A DNA stretch of 62,995 nucleotides from Halomarina rubra (lineage in GTDB: Archaea; Halobacteriota; Halobacteria; Halobacteriales; Haloarculaceae), in NCBI RefSeq assembly GCF_023699475.1, contig NZ_JALXFV010000001.1, positions 21,483 to 84,477 of the forward strand, given 5' to 3'. Shown piece after piece: positions 46,397 through 55,223 of this stretch. The notes under the pieces were generated by a model. It searched no databases and was not told the DNA's origin. It saw only the letters and a program-made list of their open reading frames with translations. Each line of letters opens with the position of its first letter. The stretch's first letter is position 1. A program made the translations under genes and the position numbers.

Positions 46397-47410
46397 ATGA
46401 TACGCGTGGGCATCAACGGCTACGGCACCATCGGGAAACGCGTCGCGGACGCCGTCGCCGCCCAAGACGACATGGAACTGGTCGGCGTCGCCAAGACGCG
46501 CCCGAACTTCGAAGCCGAGACCGCCGTCTCGAAGGGCTACCCGCTGTACGCCGCCATCGAAGAGCGTCTGCCGCTGTTCGAGGACGCGGGCATCGACGTC
46601 GCCGGCGGCGTCGAGGACCTCGTCGAAGCGAGCGACGTGGTCGTCGACGCCTGTCCCTCCGGCATCGGCGCGGAGAACAAGTCGATGTACGACGAGTACG
46701 ACACGCCCGCGCTCTACCAGGGTGGGGAGGACGCCGACCTCGTCGACGTCTCGTTCAACGCGCGGAGCAACTTCGCGGAGGCCGAGGGCGCGGACCACGT
46801 CCGCGTCGTCTCGTGTAACACGACCGGTCTCTCGCGCCTGCTCGCGCCGCTCCAGGAGGAGTACGGTGTGAAGAAGGCCCGCGTCACACTCGTCCGACGC
46901 GGCGGCGACCCCGGCCAGACCGGTCGCGGTCCCATCAACGACATCCTGCCGAACCCGGTGACGCTCCCCTCCCACCACGGGCCGGACGTCAACACCATCT
47001 TCCCGGACCTCAACATCGACACGCTCGGGATGAAGGTGCCGGCGACGCTGATGCACACCCACTCCGTCAACGTCCAGTTGGAGGCGGTGCCGACCGCCGA
47101 GGAGGTCCGCGAACTGCTCGGTGCGGAGTCGCGCCTGTTCCTCGTCCCCGAGAAGTACGCCATCGACGGCGCGGGCAAACTCAAGGAGTTCGCGATGGAC
47201 CACGGCCGCCCGCGTGCGGACATCTGGGAGAACTGCATCTGGGACCAGTCCATCTCGATGGAGGACGACGACCTCTACCTGTTCCAGGCCATCCACCAGG
47301 AGTCCGACGTCGTCCCCGAGAACGTCGACGCTATCCGCGCCGTCCTCGGTGCGGCCGACCGCGAGGAGTCGATGACCCGCACCGACGACGCGATGGGCGT
47401 CGGGTTCTGA
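46397..47410 (+). CDS. Type II (archaeal) glyceraldehyde-3-phosphate dehydrogenase
   Basis: A 337-residue phosphorylating GAPDH of archaeal type. It has the Rossmann start [17 protein letters not shown], a catalytic Cys140 in [12 protein letters not shown], the anion-binding [19 protein letters not shown] loop and the phosphate-binding His in HTHSVNVQ. In haloarchaea the type II enzyme is thought to work mainly in gluconeogenesis, with a bacterial-type enzyme for glycolysis. It is monocistronic, with a clear TATA-like element. The start ATG fits the leaderless spacing, and an earlier open frame is spurious. Confidence 0.96.
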   Translation: MIRVGINGYGTIGKRVADAVAAQDDMELVGVAKTRPNFEAETAVSKGYPLYAAIEERLPLFEDAGIDVAGGVEDLVEASDVVVDACPSGIGAENKSMYDEYDTPALYQGGEDADLVDVSFNARSNFAEAEGADHVRVVSCNTTGLSRLLAPLQEEYGVKKARVTLVRRGGDPGQTGRGPINDILPNPVTLPSHHGPDVNTIFPDLNIDTLGMKVPATLMHTHSVNVQLEAVPTAEEVRELLGAESRLFLVPEKYAIDGAGKLKEFAMDHGRPRADIWENCIWDQSISMEDDDLYLFQAIHQESDVVPENVDAIRAVLGAADREESMTRTDDAMGVGF

Positions 47411-47484
47411 GGCGGCACGCGAGGAGTCACCTCTCCCGCAGACCGTTCACATCCGGTGACAGGACCGTCGCAGGGAACGAGCGC

Positions 47485-47503
47485 ACACAGAAAGTTCATG
47501 TGT
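47485..47503. repeat. ACACA/TGTGT inverted repeat in the hsp20 promoter region
   Basis: ACACA (47485-47489) and TGTGT (47499-47503) are separated by nine bases and lie 22-40 bases before the hsp20 ATG at 47525. This overlaps the position where the TATA/BRE element should be. It could be an operator for a heat-shock regulator. Confidence 0.4.
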
Positions 47504-47524
47504 CGGAGAGTCTTGGTAGTATCC

Positions 47525-47923
47525 ATGGGACCTCGTGACAGGGACGACCGCGACCCCTTCGACGACATTTTCCGCGAACTAAGCAGGATGATGGACGACA
47601 TGATCGGCGCGGACGTGGGGGTGGACGTTCACAGCGCCGCCGACGCCGGGTTCGGCGACGACGTCCACATCACGACCGAGGAGGACGACGACAACGTCTA
47701 CGTCGTCGCGGACCTCCCCGGCGTCGAGAAGGACGGTATCGACATCAAGTGCGACGGACGGACGCTCACCATCGCGGCCGCGACCGACCGTCGACAGTAC
47801 GAAGAGCGCCTCCGCCTCCCCACGCGGGTCGACGAGCACGGCGCGAAGGCGACGTTCAACAACGGCATCCTCGAAGTGACGTTCCCGCGGGCGGACTCCT
47901 CGGCGGACATCAACCTCGACTGA
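47525..47923 (+). CDS. Hsp20/alpha-crystallin family small heat shock protein
   Basis: A 132-residue protein. It has an acidic N-terminal region with DPFDDIFRELSRMMDDM and then an alpha-crystallin domain (about 50-130). The domain includes VYVVADLPGVEKDGIDIKC, RLPTRVDEHGAKATF and the terminal NNGILEVTFPR signature. It acts as an ATP-independent holdase. The C-terminal IxI tail typical of larger members is not evident. ATG 47525 is preferred; an earlier in-frame ATG 23 codons upstream would run through the promoter inverted repeat. Confidence 0.92.
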   Translation: MGPRDRDDRDPFDDIFRELSRMMDDMIGADVGVDVHSAADAGFGDDVHITTEEDDDNVYVVADLPGVEKDGIDIKCDGRTLTIAAATDRRQYEERLRLPTRVDEHGAKATFNNGILEVTFPRADSSADINLD

Positions 47924-48020
47924 CGGGCCGACCAGCGGTTCGCTCCTCGCCGCGGCCACCGACTGCGTCGCACGACCGCACGTCGAACGGCCCTTGACCA
48001 CCTCGCCCGTAGCCACGGCC

Positions 48021-48242
48021 ATGTCGCTGGCGTACCAACTGCTCGACCTCCTCGTCGCCGGCCTGCTCGCGGGTCTCGGGACGTTCCTGCTCGTCCCCGT
48101 CGCGGGCCAGACCGGCCTGACCATCGGCGTCGTCTTCGCGTGTCTGTACTACTTCTCGCGAAACCCTTACGGCGTGTCCCGCGAGCGCGCCGCGGAGTAC
48201 GACACGTACATCGACGACCTCTACGACCGCGTGTTGCCCTGA
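48021..48242 (+). CDS. Small membrane protein (73 aa), unknown function
   Basis: Two hydrophobic helices (about residues 5-26 and 31-47) are followed by a polar C-terminus (YFSRNPYGVSRERAAEYDTYIDDLYDR). No family recognised. ATG at 48021 gives the best N-terminus; another ATG nine codons earlier is possible. It is isolated between hsp20 and the ACT-domain gene, same strand, with gaps of about 100 and 155 bases. Confidence 0.65.
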   Translation: MSLAYQLLDLLVAGLLAGLGTFLLVPVAGQTGLTIGVVFACLYYFSRNPYGVSRERAAEYDTYIDDLYDRVLP

Positions 48243-48397
48243 GCGGCGCGTGGCGGCCACCGTCGGCCGGTCACCGTCGGTCACTGTCGGCCACTGCCCG
48301 GTCGACGCGGGTGGCGGTAATTCGTGGCACCGACTGAACGCTTTTGTCCGGGCGCACGCTCCCCACGTAGTATGACTGCACGCCGGAGGGTAGACCG

Positions 48398-48949
48398 ATG
48401 AGCGACGAACCGGGCGGCACCGACGCCGCCGACGAGGTGCGTGCGTACACGGTCCGCCTCGAACTGGTGGACGAGCCCGGCGAACTGCTGAACGCGCTCG
48501 GCCCCATCGCCGACACCGGCGGGAACCTGCTGTCGGTGTTCCACGAACGCGGGAACCTGACGCCGCGAGGTCACATCCCCGTGGAGGTCGACCTCGAAGC
48601 GACGCCCGAACGCTTCGAGCGCATCGTCTCGGCGCTGCGTGACAACGGCGTCAACGTCGTCCGCGCGGGCGCGGACCGCTACGGCGAACAGTTGACGGTC
48701 GTGCTGGTGGGCCACCTCGTCGACACCGACCTCTCCGATACGCTGTCGCAACTCGAACGCTCGACGAGCGCGACCATCGCGGACTTCTCGTTGCGTCTCG
48801 CACGCGGCGAGGACGACCAGGTCACGAGTGCCCGCGTCCGCCTCGACGCCGAGGCGGGGACGGGCCGCGAGGTCATGCGCGCGCTCCGGGAGGTCGCCGC
48901 CGAGAAGGACCTCACCGTCGTCGAACCGCTCGTGGGGGTGTCGCCGTGA
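48398..48949 (+). CDS. ACT domain amino acid-binding protein
   Basis: A 183-residue protein with one clear ACT domain (about 10-85; VRLELVDEPGELLNALGPIADTGGNLLSVFHER) and a second, weaker beta-alpha-beta unit after residue 95 (TVVLVGHLVDTDLSDTLSQL). ACT domains bind amino acids for feedback control. Its stop overlaps the GTG start of homoserine dehydrogenase by four bases, so it is almost certainly a regulator of that enzyme, substituting for the ACT domain that the short archaeal enzyme lacks. Confidence 0.9.
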   Translation: MSDEPGGTDAADEVRAYTVRLELVDEPGELLNALGPIADTGGNLLSVFHERGNLTPRGHIPVEVDLEATPERFERIVSALRDNGVNVVRAGADRYGEQLTVVLVGHLVDTDLSDTLSQLERSTSATIADFSLRLARGEDDQVTSARVRLDAEAGTGREVMRALREVAAEKDLTVVEPLVGVSP

Positions 48950-49911
48950 GGCTCGCCGTCGTGGGTGCGGGCGCCGTCGGACGCGCCGTCGTCGACCTCG
49001 CGGCGTCGTACGACCACGAGGTCGTCGCCGTCGCGGACTCCTCGTCGGCCGTCGTCGCGCCGGCGGGCGAGACGCTCGACCCCGACACGGTCCTCCGTCG
49101 GAAGGCGGACACGGGGGCGGTCGGCGACGACGTGCCCGAGGCGGCGCTGGACGCGGAGTACGACGTGCTGGTCGAGGCGACGCCGACGACGCTCGACGAC
49201 GCCGAACCGGGCTACGGGCACGCCGTCGCCGCCCTGGAGCGCGACCGCCACGTCGTGCTCGCGAACAAGGGGCCGGTCGCCGAGCGCTACGACGCCCTGC
49301 GCGCCGCCGAAGACGACAGCGCGGGGCGCGTGCTGTTCGAGGCGACCGTCGGCGGGGCGATTCCCGCGGTGACGACCATCGACGACCTGGGGCCGGCGCA
49401 CGTCACCGCCGTCCGCGGCGTGCTCAACGGGACGGCCAACTTCGTCCTCACGCGCATGGCCGCGGAGGGTCTGGGCTACGAACACGTCCTCGCGGAGGCC
49501 CAGGACCTCGGCGTCGCGGAGGCCGACCCCTCCTTCGACGTGGAGGGGACCGACGCCGCGCTGAAGTGCGTCATCCTCGCGAACGTGCTGTACGGCGGCG
49601 GGTACACGCTCGCCGACGCGGAGGTCGAGGGTATCTCCGGCCTGCCCGGCGAGGCACTGTCGCTCGCCGCCGAGGACGGGATGACCGTCCGTCTCGTCGG
49701 GAGTGTCGAAGACGGCGACATCCGCGTCGGCCCGCGCCTCGTCCCCGAACACGGTACGCTGGCGGTCTCGGGCACCCGGAACATCGTCCAGATAGAGACC
49801 GACCACGCCGGTCGGCTGAACATCTCGGGACGGGGTGCCGGCGGCCCGGAGACGGCGACCGCAGTGCTCGCGGACGTGGGGCGACTGTCGCGACCGACCG
49901 GGTCGCGCTGA
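48946..49911 (+). CDS. hom: Homoserine dehydrogenase
   Basis: A 321-residue NAD(P)-dependent enzyme that makes homoserine from aspartate semialdehyde in threonine and methionine synthesis. Seen here are the nucleotide loop VVGAGAVGRAVVDLA, the catalytic Lys region HVVLANKGPVAERYD, and the signature GVLNGTANFVLTRMAAEG with EAQDLGVAEADPSFDVEGTDAALK, which holds the catalytic Lys/Asp pair. No C-terminal ACT domain is present; the preceding overlapping gene provides a separate one. The start GTG at 48946 lies within the stop of that gene. Confidence 0.95.
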   Translation: MRLAVVGAGAVGRAVVDLAASYDHEVVAVADSSSAVVAPAGETLDPDTVLRRKADTGAVGDDVPEAALDAEYDVLVEATPTTLDDAEPGYGHAVAALERDRHVVLANKGPVAERYDALRAAEDDSAGRVLFEATVGGAIPAVTTIDDLGPAHVTAVRGVLNGTANFVLTRMAAEGLGYEHVLAEAQDLGVAEADPSFDVEGTDAALKCVILANVLYGGGYTLADAEVEGISGLPGEALSLAAEDGMTVRLVGSVEDGDIRVGPRLVPEHGTLAVSGTRNIVQIETDHAGRLNISGRGAGGPETATAVLADVGRLSRPTGSR

Positions 49912-50090
49912 CCCGGTGCGTCGGGGGTGACTCGACGCCCGTCCGAGGCGCGTCCGAACGACTCCTCGAACCGACACGTCGACGGGACACTCTCCGATTC
50001 CAAGTAAAAACCCGCACCCCTCGCGGCGTGGTAGTAAGTGCCAAACCGACAGACGGCGGCGGGGTGGCCTGCAACGGGTATCGAAATGGT

Positions 50091-50096
50091 TTTATC
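50091..50096 (+). promoter_or_regulatory. TATA-like element upstream of EF-1alpha
   Basis: TTTATC within GGTTTTATCC is about 50 bases before the EF-1alpha ATG. Transcription would start near 50120, leaving a short leader of some 25 bases. Confidence 0.4.
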
Positions 50097-50146
50097 CGAT
50101 TCAGGCAAAAGATTTCGCCACAGCGCATCTGCGCGTGGACTAATAC

Positions 50147-51412
50147 ATGGCAGACAAACCGCACCAGAACCTGGCCGTCATCGGCCACGTCGACCACGGG
50201 AAGAGTACGATGGTCGGGCGACTCCTGTTCGAGACAGGGTCCGTCCCCGAGCACGTCATCGAGCAGCACCGCGAAGAAGCAGAAGAGAAGGGCAAGGGTG
50301 GCTTCGAGTTCGCCTACGTCATGGACAACCTCGCCGAGGAGCGTGAGCGTGGGGTCACCATCGACATCGCCCACCAGGAGTTCGACACCGACTCCTACTA
50401 CTTCACCATCGTGGACTGCCCGGGCCACCGTGACTTCGTGAAGAACATGATCACGGGTGCCTCGCAGGCAGACAACGCGGTCCTCGTCGTCGCCGCCGAC
50501 GACGGTGTCGCGCCCCAGACCCGAGAGCACGTCTTCCTCGCCCGCACGCTGGGCATCGACGAGCTCATCATCGCGGTCAACAAGATGGACCTCGTCGACT
50601 ACAAGGAGGACTCCTACAACGACGTCAAAGAGCAGGTCCAGAAGCTGCTCAAGCAGGTCCGCTTCCGCGCGGACGACGCGACGTTCGTGCCGACCTCGGC
50701 GTTCGAGGGCGACAACGTCTCCGAAGCCTCGGACAACACGCCGTGGTACTCGGGTCCGACGCTCCTCGAAGCGCTCAACGACCTGCCGGAGCCCCAGACG
50801 CCGACGGACGCACCGCTGCGTCTCCCCATCCAGGACGTCTACACCATCTCCGGTATCGGGACGGTCCCGGTCGGCCGTGTCGAGACCGGTATCCTCGAGA
50901 TCGGCGCGAACGTCTCGTTCCAGCCGTCCGACGTCGGTGGCGAGGTCAAGACCGTCGAGATGCACCACGAAGAGGTGCCCAAGGCAGAACCCGGTGACAA
51001 CGTCGGGTTCAACGTCCGCGGCATCGGCAAGGACGACATCCGCCGCGGTGACGTCTGTGGTCCCGCCGACGACCCGCCGACGGTCGCCGAGACGTTCCAG
51101 GCCCAGATCGTCGTGATGCAGCACCCCAGCGTCATCACCGCCGGCTACACGCCGGTGTTCCACGCGCACACCTCGCAGGTCGCGTGTACCATCGAGTCCA
51201 TCGACGCCAAGCTCGACCCGGCCTCGGGTGAGGTCGCCGAGGAGAACCCCGACTTCATCCAGTCCGGTGACGCCGCGAAGGTCACCATCCGCCCACAGAA
51301 GCCACTCAGCATCGAGCCGGCCAGCGAAATCCCCGAACTCGGGAGCTTCGCCATCCGCGACATGGGTCAGACCATCGCCGCCGGGCAGGTCCTGAGCGTC
51401 GACGAGCGATAA
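50147..51412 (+). CDS. tef1a: Translation elongation factor EF-1alpha
   Basis: A 421-residue archaeal EF-1alpha, the GTPase that delivers aminoacyl-tRNA to the ribosome. G1 is GHVDHGKST (13-21), G3 DCPGHRDF and G4 NKMD, with the G2 threonine in RGVTIDIAH. Domains II and III (about 225-420; [29 protein letters not shown]) are intact. rpsJ follows after one base. The gene pair EF-1alpha/S10 is a well-conserved archaeal arrangement. Confidence 0.98.
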   Translation: MADKPHQNLAVIGHVDHGKSTMVGRLLFETGSVPEHVIEQHREEAEEKGKGGFEFAYVMDNLAEERERGVTIDIAHQEFDTDSYYFTIVDCPGHRDFVKNMITGASQADNAVLVVAADDGVAPQTREHVFLARTLGIDELIIAVNKMDLVDYKEDSYNDVKEQVQKLLKQVRFRADDATFVPTSAFEGDNVSEASDNTPWYSGPTLLEALNDLPEPQTPTDAPLRLPIQDVYTISGIGTVPVGRVETGILEIGANVSFQPSDVGGEVKTVEMHHEEVPKAEPGDNVGFNVRGIGKDDIRRGDVCGPADDPPTVAETFQAQIVVMQHPSVITAGYTPVFHAHTSQVACTIESIDAKLDPASGEVAEENPDFIQSGDAAKVTIRPQKPLSIEPASEIPELGSFAIRDMGQTIAAGQVLSVDER

Positions 51413-51413
51413 G

Positions 51414-51722
51414 ATGCAGCAGGCACGCGTCCGACTCGCCGGTACCAGCCCCGACGACCTCGACGACATCTGTGACGACGTCCGCGACATCGCGGACAAG
51501 ACGGGTGTCGCACTCTCGGGTCCGGTGCCGCTCCCGACGAAGCGGCTCGAAGTCCCATCGCGCAAGTCCCCCGACGGTGAGGGGACGGCGACGTGGGAAC
51601 ACTGGGAGATGCGCGTCCACAAGCGCCTCATCGACATCGATGCAGACGAGCGGGCGCTGCGCCAACTCATGCGCGTTCAGGTGCCCAACGACGTCAGCAT
51701 CGAGATCGTCCTCGAGGACTGA
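51414..51722 (+). CDS. rpsJ: 30S ribosomal protein S10
   Basis: A 102-residue uS10. The recognisable parts are [18 protein letters not shown] at the start, [20 protein letters not shown] and [20 protein letters not shown]. It starts one base after the EF-1alpha stop and is clearly co-transcribed. It also binds NusB/NusG in bacteria; in archaea the role is mainly structural in the 30S head. Confidence 0.97.
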   Translation: MQQARVRLAGTSPDDLDDICDDVRDIADKTGVALSGPVPLPTKRLEVPSRKSPDGEGTATWEHWEMRVHKRLIDIDADERALRQLMRVQVPNDVSIEIVLED

Positions 51723-51823
51723 CGCACTCTTCCCGATTTCTCTCTCTTTCGACGGCCCCGAGCGACGGCTACGCGACCCGACCTATCGCCAGCCTTTTCC
51801 GTCGATTCTCACGTGTGTTCGAC

Positions 51824-52261
51824 GTGAACCGTTCTGCCCTCCTCACCGCGCTGCTCGTCGTCGCCGGTGTCGTGCTCGTCGCCGTGCCACTGGCCGCCCC
51901 CGCCGAGGAACCCCCCGACCGCTACGAGTACTACGTCGAACGGACCGACGGCGAAATCGCCGCCTGGGAGACGCGCTACTCGGCGAACTTCACCGAGCGC
52001 GAGCGGGCGGTGTTCGACGCCGCCCTGCGAAACGAGAGCGGCCGTTACACGGTCAGCGAAGCCGAACTCGGGTCGGTGCCACCGTTCGTGAACGGGACGG
52101 TCGCCGTCTCCGACGTCCGCCACGACGGCCAGTGGTACCTCGTCGAAGCGAAGCGGTTCGACCGGGGGACACCGCTGAGTGCCCACCTCCCCCGGCTCGG
52201 CGCGCTGCTCGGCGGCCTCGGACTGGCGCTCGCCGGCGGCTACCGGGCCGTCATGGGCTGA
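51824..52261 (+). CDS. Membrane-anchored hypothetical protein
   Basis: About 145 residues from GTG at 51824 (GTG at 51815 is equally possible). It has an N-terminal hydrophobic helix (about 5-27; ALLTALLVVAGVVLVAVPLAA) that could be a signal anchor. A soluble middle domain with two Asn-linked-type sequons (ANFTER, NESGRY, NGTVAV) follows, then a C-terminal hydrophobic helix (about 125-143). It probably has both ends in the membrane and the middle domain outside the cell. Family not recognised. It ends about 55 bases before tRNA-Ala. Confidence 0.6.
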   Translation: MNRSALLTALLVVAGVVLVAVPLAAPAEEPPDRYEYYVERTDGEIAAWETRYSANFTERERAVFDAALRNESGRYTVSEAELGSVPPFVNGTVAVSDVRHDGQWYLVEAKRFDRGTPLSAHLPRLGALLGGLGLALAGGYRAVMG

Positions 52262-52316
52262 CAGGGACCGAACGAAACAGAAGCTACAAGTACGCGACGG
52301 CGATATCGAAAGACGC

Positions 52317-52388
52317 GGGCTCGTAGATCAGTGGCAGATCGCTTCCTTCGCAAGGAAGAGGCCCCGGGTTCAAATCCCGGCGAGTCCA
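52317..52388 (+). tRNA. tRNA-Ala (CGC)
   Basis: A 72-base cloverleaf. The acceptor GGGCTCG pairs with CGAGTCC (one G-T pair) and the discriminator is A. The anticodon stem CTTCC/GGAAG encloses TTCGCAA, giving CGC. The T arm is CCGGG-TTCAAAT-CCCGG. The G3-U70 position where AlaRS recognises its tRNA is present as a G-T pair, strongly supporting the Ala identity. The AT-rich islet starts shortly after. Confidence 0.95.
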
Positions 52389-52465
52389 TCTCCTTCCGTC
52401 GCTACGCTCCGTCAGTCGATGGACCCGCCGTACTCCCCCTCGGTCGCGGTGCTCCCGCGAGGGAG

Positions 52466-52476
52466 TCCCGGCGAGT
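52466..52476 (+). repeat. Short copy of the tRNA-Ala 3' end
   Basis: TCCCGGCGAGT is identical to tRNA-Ala positions 52375-52385. It sits at the boundary where the sequence turns AT-rich (about 52475). Eleven bases could be chance in GC-rich DNA, but its location suggests an attachment-site scar. Confidence 0.35.
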
Positions 52477-53440
52477 TTGTTTGATGTTCCAAGAAGGAAC
52501 TGAATTAGCGAAGCTTGCCCGTACTACTGTCACTGCGTGTTCAATTCCACTCTGAGATTAAATTCGCTATTCGTCATGGCGCTTTTTCAGCGTCCAATCG
52601 TAGCTCCACATCTCTCCATACCTTGTTTCATACTCTCTTGGTCGGTAACCAGGAATGCGCCATATCTTCGATTCTCGACCATATCCATGAACATGCCTTT
52701 TCCTTGCTGATGTTGAGTGAATTCGGTGAATTTCGACCAAAGTTCAGTATCGCGGTTGTATTCTACTTCCTTATATACAGAGTTGGAAACAGACCATCGA
52801 TAGGTTGTAATGATGTCTGGATTGTCAGGAATTCCGTTCAGCAAATCGCATTTCTCAAATTTGTCCGTGACTATAAACTCGACAGTAATCGACTCGCCTG
52901 GGTCCAGGAAATTAGCTTGTATTACCTTACTGCATTGATGGGGCTCGATTGGGCTATCTTTGAGACCAGAACCAGACATTCGTGCTGTAATTGTGTCCTC
53001 GATGTCATAATCTCCTTGTACTGCAGGACCTTCGGTATTCACATGCTCTACGCAACCTGGCAACGGGACAGTTACTTTGAGGTCTCGGACCAATTGGTCA
53101 CCATTATTATCTATCTTAACCCTATATAGTTGATATTCGGACTTCCAAGTCAGGTTTTCAAAGTAAATCACCTCACTTCCTGGTTCGAATGACTCCTTGC
53201 CTTGACTGAATTCTGTTTCTATAGAGGGAGCCTTGTACCCCGGAGCACCGACGCCAACATAAATGTCTGTAACAAATGCGACAAGAAATGGCTGGAAGAC
53301 TGCAGCGATTATCAGGCCAACAACTCCACCAACAATTGCATCGTGCCTGCTGAGAGAGAGTATTCGCTTTTTTATTCGCTCAAACATCGCTTTGAGAGGC
53401 GTTTGTATATTCAGGACATTATTATTTTTGTGTATTAAGT
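52477..53440. mobile_element. AT-rich islet inserted beside tRNA-Ala
   Basis: From about 52477 to 53440 base composition drops visibly to that of a moderate-GC genome, with many A/T-ending codons, against very high GC on both sides. It holds one complete ORF (52587-53387) and no integrase or transposase. The tRNA at one edge and the composition suggest horizontal insertion. The right boundary is approximate. Confidence 0.6.
52587..53387 (-). CDS. AT-rich ORFan with N-terminal membrane helix
   Basis: A 266-residue protein. A basic start (MFERIKKRILSLSRHD) is followed by a hydrophobic segment (about 18-42) and then a beta-rich domain of about 200 residues. Two stretches there resemble a DUF11/CARDB-like secreted fold, the second with LDPGESITVEFIV. 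Four to five Cys and a C-terminal helical part are present. Codon use (AAT, ATT, TAT, AGA) differs from all other genes here, indicating transfer. A 204-residue plus-strand frame lies antisense, but its composition (Phe/Leu/Cys/His-rich) is not protein-like. No family recognised. Confidence 0.65.
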   Translation of the reverse strand: MFERIKKRILSLSRHDAIVGGVVGLIIAAVFQPFLVAFVTDIYVGVGAPGYKAPSIETEFSQGKESFEPGSEVIYFENLTWKSEYQLYRVKIDNNGDQLVRDLKVTVPLPGCVEHVNTEGPAVQGDYDIEDTITARMSGSGLKDSPIEPHQCSKVIQANFLDPGESITVEFIVTDKFEKCDLLNGIPDNPDIITTYRWSVSNSVYKEVEYNRDTELWSKFTEFTQHQQGKGMFMDMVENRRYGAFLVTDQESMKQGMERCGATIGR

Positions 53441-53675
53441 TGGATGACGCACCGCTCGGCCAGGGCTACGTGAAGGGGTCGAAATTCGGGGCCGATGAGT
53501 CAAGCTGTGGCGAGCTCGCATTCCTGGTGAACGTGGACGCTAACGAACTGCTCTGGTGTTCAACTTTCCCAGCCCCACCGACCCGTCGAAGGCGCTGTGG
53601 AACCCTCGATAATCGGTCGGCAGAGACCGACGGTCAAGTCGGCTGATGAGGTTCACGCGGTCGACCGCGTCGTTC
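53388..53675. other. Intergenic remnant region, no intact gene
   Basis: Base composition returns to genome-like at about 53440. Both strands hold only short broken frames; a plus-strand stretch ending TDPSKALWNPR-stop near 53605 looks like the tail of a lost gene but has a stop close upstream. I see no clear transposase motif. Confidence 0.4.
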
Positions 53676-54386
53676 TCACTCCGCGGCCGACACCGAGAGG
53701 TACTCTTCGAGCAGGTCGTCACGGTCGCGCAGTTCGTCGACGGTGCCGTCCCAGACCGGCGAGCCCTTCTCGATGATGTAGGCGCGTTCGGCCAGTTCGA
53801 GCGAGAAGTTGACGTTCTGTTCGGTCAGGATGACGGTGACGTCCTCCTCGACGACGTCTGACAGCACCTCCATCAGGTCCTTGACGATGACGGGGGCCAA
53901 CCCCTCGGTCGGTTCGTCGAGCAACAGGAGGTCGGGGTTCTGGACGAGCGCTCTGGCGACCGAGAGCATCTGCTGTTCGCCCCCGGAGAGGTTCTGGCCC
54001 TTGCTCTGCCGGAGGTCGTCGAGGACGGGGAAGATGTCGAACATCTCCTCGATGTCTCGGGGGTTCGAACAGGCGTTGTGGGCGACCTGCAGGTTCTCGG
54101 TGACGGTGAGCGTCGGGAAGATGCGCCGGCCCTCCGGGACGAGTTTGATGCCCGCGTTGGAGATGCGGTCGACGGAGTCCCGGGAGATGTCCCGGCCGCG
54201 GTAGACGATGCTACCGGTGCGCCGCGGGACGGTGCCGGTGATGCTCCGGAGCGTCGTGGTCTTGCCCGCGCCGTTGCGCCCGAGGAGGACGACGATGTCG
54301 TTCTCCTCGACGGCCATCTCCATGTCGAACAGCACGTGGCTGTTGCCGTAGTAGGCGTCGACGTCCGAGAGTTCGAGGACGCTCAC
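53676..54386 (-). CDS. livF: Branched-chain amino acid-type ABC transporter ATP-binding protein LivF
   Basis: A 236-residue ABC ATPase. Walker A is GRNGAGKTT (about 37-45), signature LSGGEQQMLSVARAL, Walker B LLLLDEPTEGLAP, H-loop region VILTEQNV. The EGLAP after Walker B and the short length are typical of LivF. Its ATG overlaps the livG stop by four bases. It works with LivG below the LivH/LivM permease pair. Confidence 0.94.
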   Translation of the reverse strand: MSVLELSDVDAYYGNSHVLFDMEMAVEENDIVVLLGRNGAGKTTTLRSITGTVPRRTGSIVYRGRDISRDSVDRISNAGIKLVPEGRRIFPTLTVTENLQVAHNACSNPRDIEEMFDIFPVLDDLRQSKGQNLSGGEQQMLSVARALVQNPDLLLLDEPTEGLAPVIVKDLMEVLSDVVEEDVTVILTEQNVNFSLELAERAYIIEKGSPVWDGTVDELRDRDDLLEEYLSVSAAE

Positions 54387-55180
54387 TGCTCCTCACCCTC
54401 CCCGAGGTACGCCTCCTTGACGCGTTCGTCGGCCATCACGTCCTCGGGGGTCCCCTGTGCGATGAGCGACCCGTTGTCGAGGACGAGGATACGGTCGGAG
54501 ATACCGACGACCACCTCCATGTCGTGTTCGGTGAGGACGAACGTCGTGTCGGTCTCGCGGTCGAGTCGGCGGACGAGGTCGACCATCTTGCGGGTCTCGG
54601 AGGCGTTCATCCCGGCGGTCGGTTCGTCAAGCAGGACCACCGAGGGGTCGGTCGCGAGCGCGATGGCGATCTCGACCTTCCGCACGTCGCCGTGCGAGAG
54701 GTTGGCGCACTTGGACTCGGCGACGTCTTCGAGGCGGGTGAGTTCGATGACGTCCCAGGCCTCGTCGGTGAGCGCCTGGTCCTTCGTCGCTCGGGAGAAC
54801 AGGTCGAGCGTCCGCTTGTCGCGGCTGATGCGGGCGATTCTGACGTTGTCGATGACGCTGAGGCCCTCGAACACGTTGTTGATCTGGTAGCCACGCGAGA
54901 GGCCGAGTCGACTGATCTCGTGTGGTTCGCGACCGGTGATGGTGACGAGACCGTCCTCGTCGCCCTCGCCGTCCTCGCCGTCACGTGCTCGGAGACGAAT
55001 CTCACCTTCGGTCGGTGTGTACTGCCCGCTGAGTAGGTTGTAGAACGTCGTCTTCCCGGCACCGTTGGGGCCGATGATGCTCGTGATCTCCGAGGAGTCG
55101 ATGGCGACGTCGACGTCGTCGACGGCGACCAGTCGGCCGAACGCCTTGGTCAGCGACTCCGTCTGGAGGACGGTCGTCAT
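54383..55180 (-). CDS. livG: Branched-chain amino acid-type ABC transporter ATP-binding protein LivG
   Basis: A 265-residue ABC ATPase. Walker A is GPNGAGKTT (about 38-46) and Walker B VVLLDEPTAGMN, with the LivG-type DEPTAGMNASET continuation. The signature is LSHGDVRKVEIAIAL rather than the usual LSxGQ. A short acidic Asp/Glu-rich insertion (about 67-78) interrupts the catalytic core after the Q-loop strand, as is common in halophiles. It starts about 45 bases after livH, so livH-livG-livF are an operon. Confidence 0.93.
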   Translation of the reverse strand: MTTVLQTESLTKAFGRLVAVDDVDVAIDSSEITSIIGPNGAGKTTFYNLLSGQYTPTEGEIRLRARDGEDGEGDEDGLVTITGREPHEISRLGLSRGYQINNVFEGLSVIDNVRIARISRDKRTLDLFSRATKDQALTDEAWDVIELTRLEDVAESKCANLSHGDVRKVEIAIALATDPSVVLLDEPTAGMNASETRKMVDLVRRLDRETDTTFVLTEHDMEVVVGISDRILVLDNGSLIAQGTPEDVMADERVKEAYLGEGEEQ

Positions 55181-55223
55181 CGCTCACCTCCGCGGGGTCG
55201 CCCGACGCGCGGTGTCGAACAAC

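Noticed and set aside
52515-53129. Plus-strand 204-codon frame in the AT-rich islet
   Set aside because: It is antisense to the 266-residue ORF. Its peptide is rich in Phe, Leu, Cys and His without domain-like organisation, whereas the minus-strand frame has a clear membrane helix and domain.
53491-53520. Sequence resembling a degenerate tRNA-Ala 3' end on the right side of the islet
   Set aside because: The match to the tRNA tail needs several substitutions and insertions; too weak to call a second attachment site.
53540-53722. Possible transposase remnant on the minus strand
   Set aside because: No DDE residues, terminal repeats or recognisable family segment could be identified; the fragment overlaps the livF 3' end.
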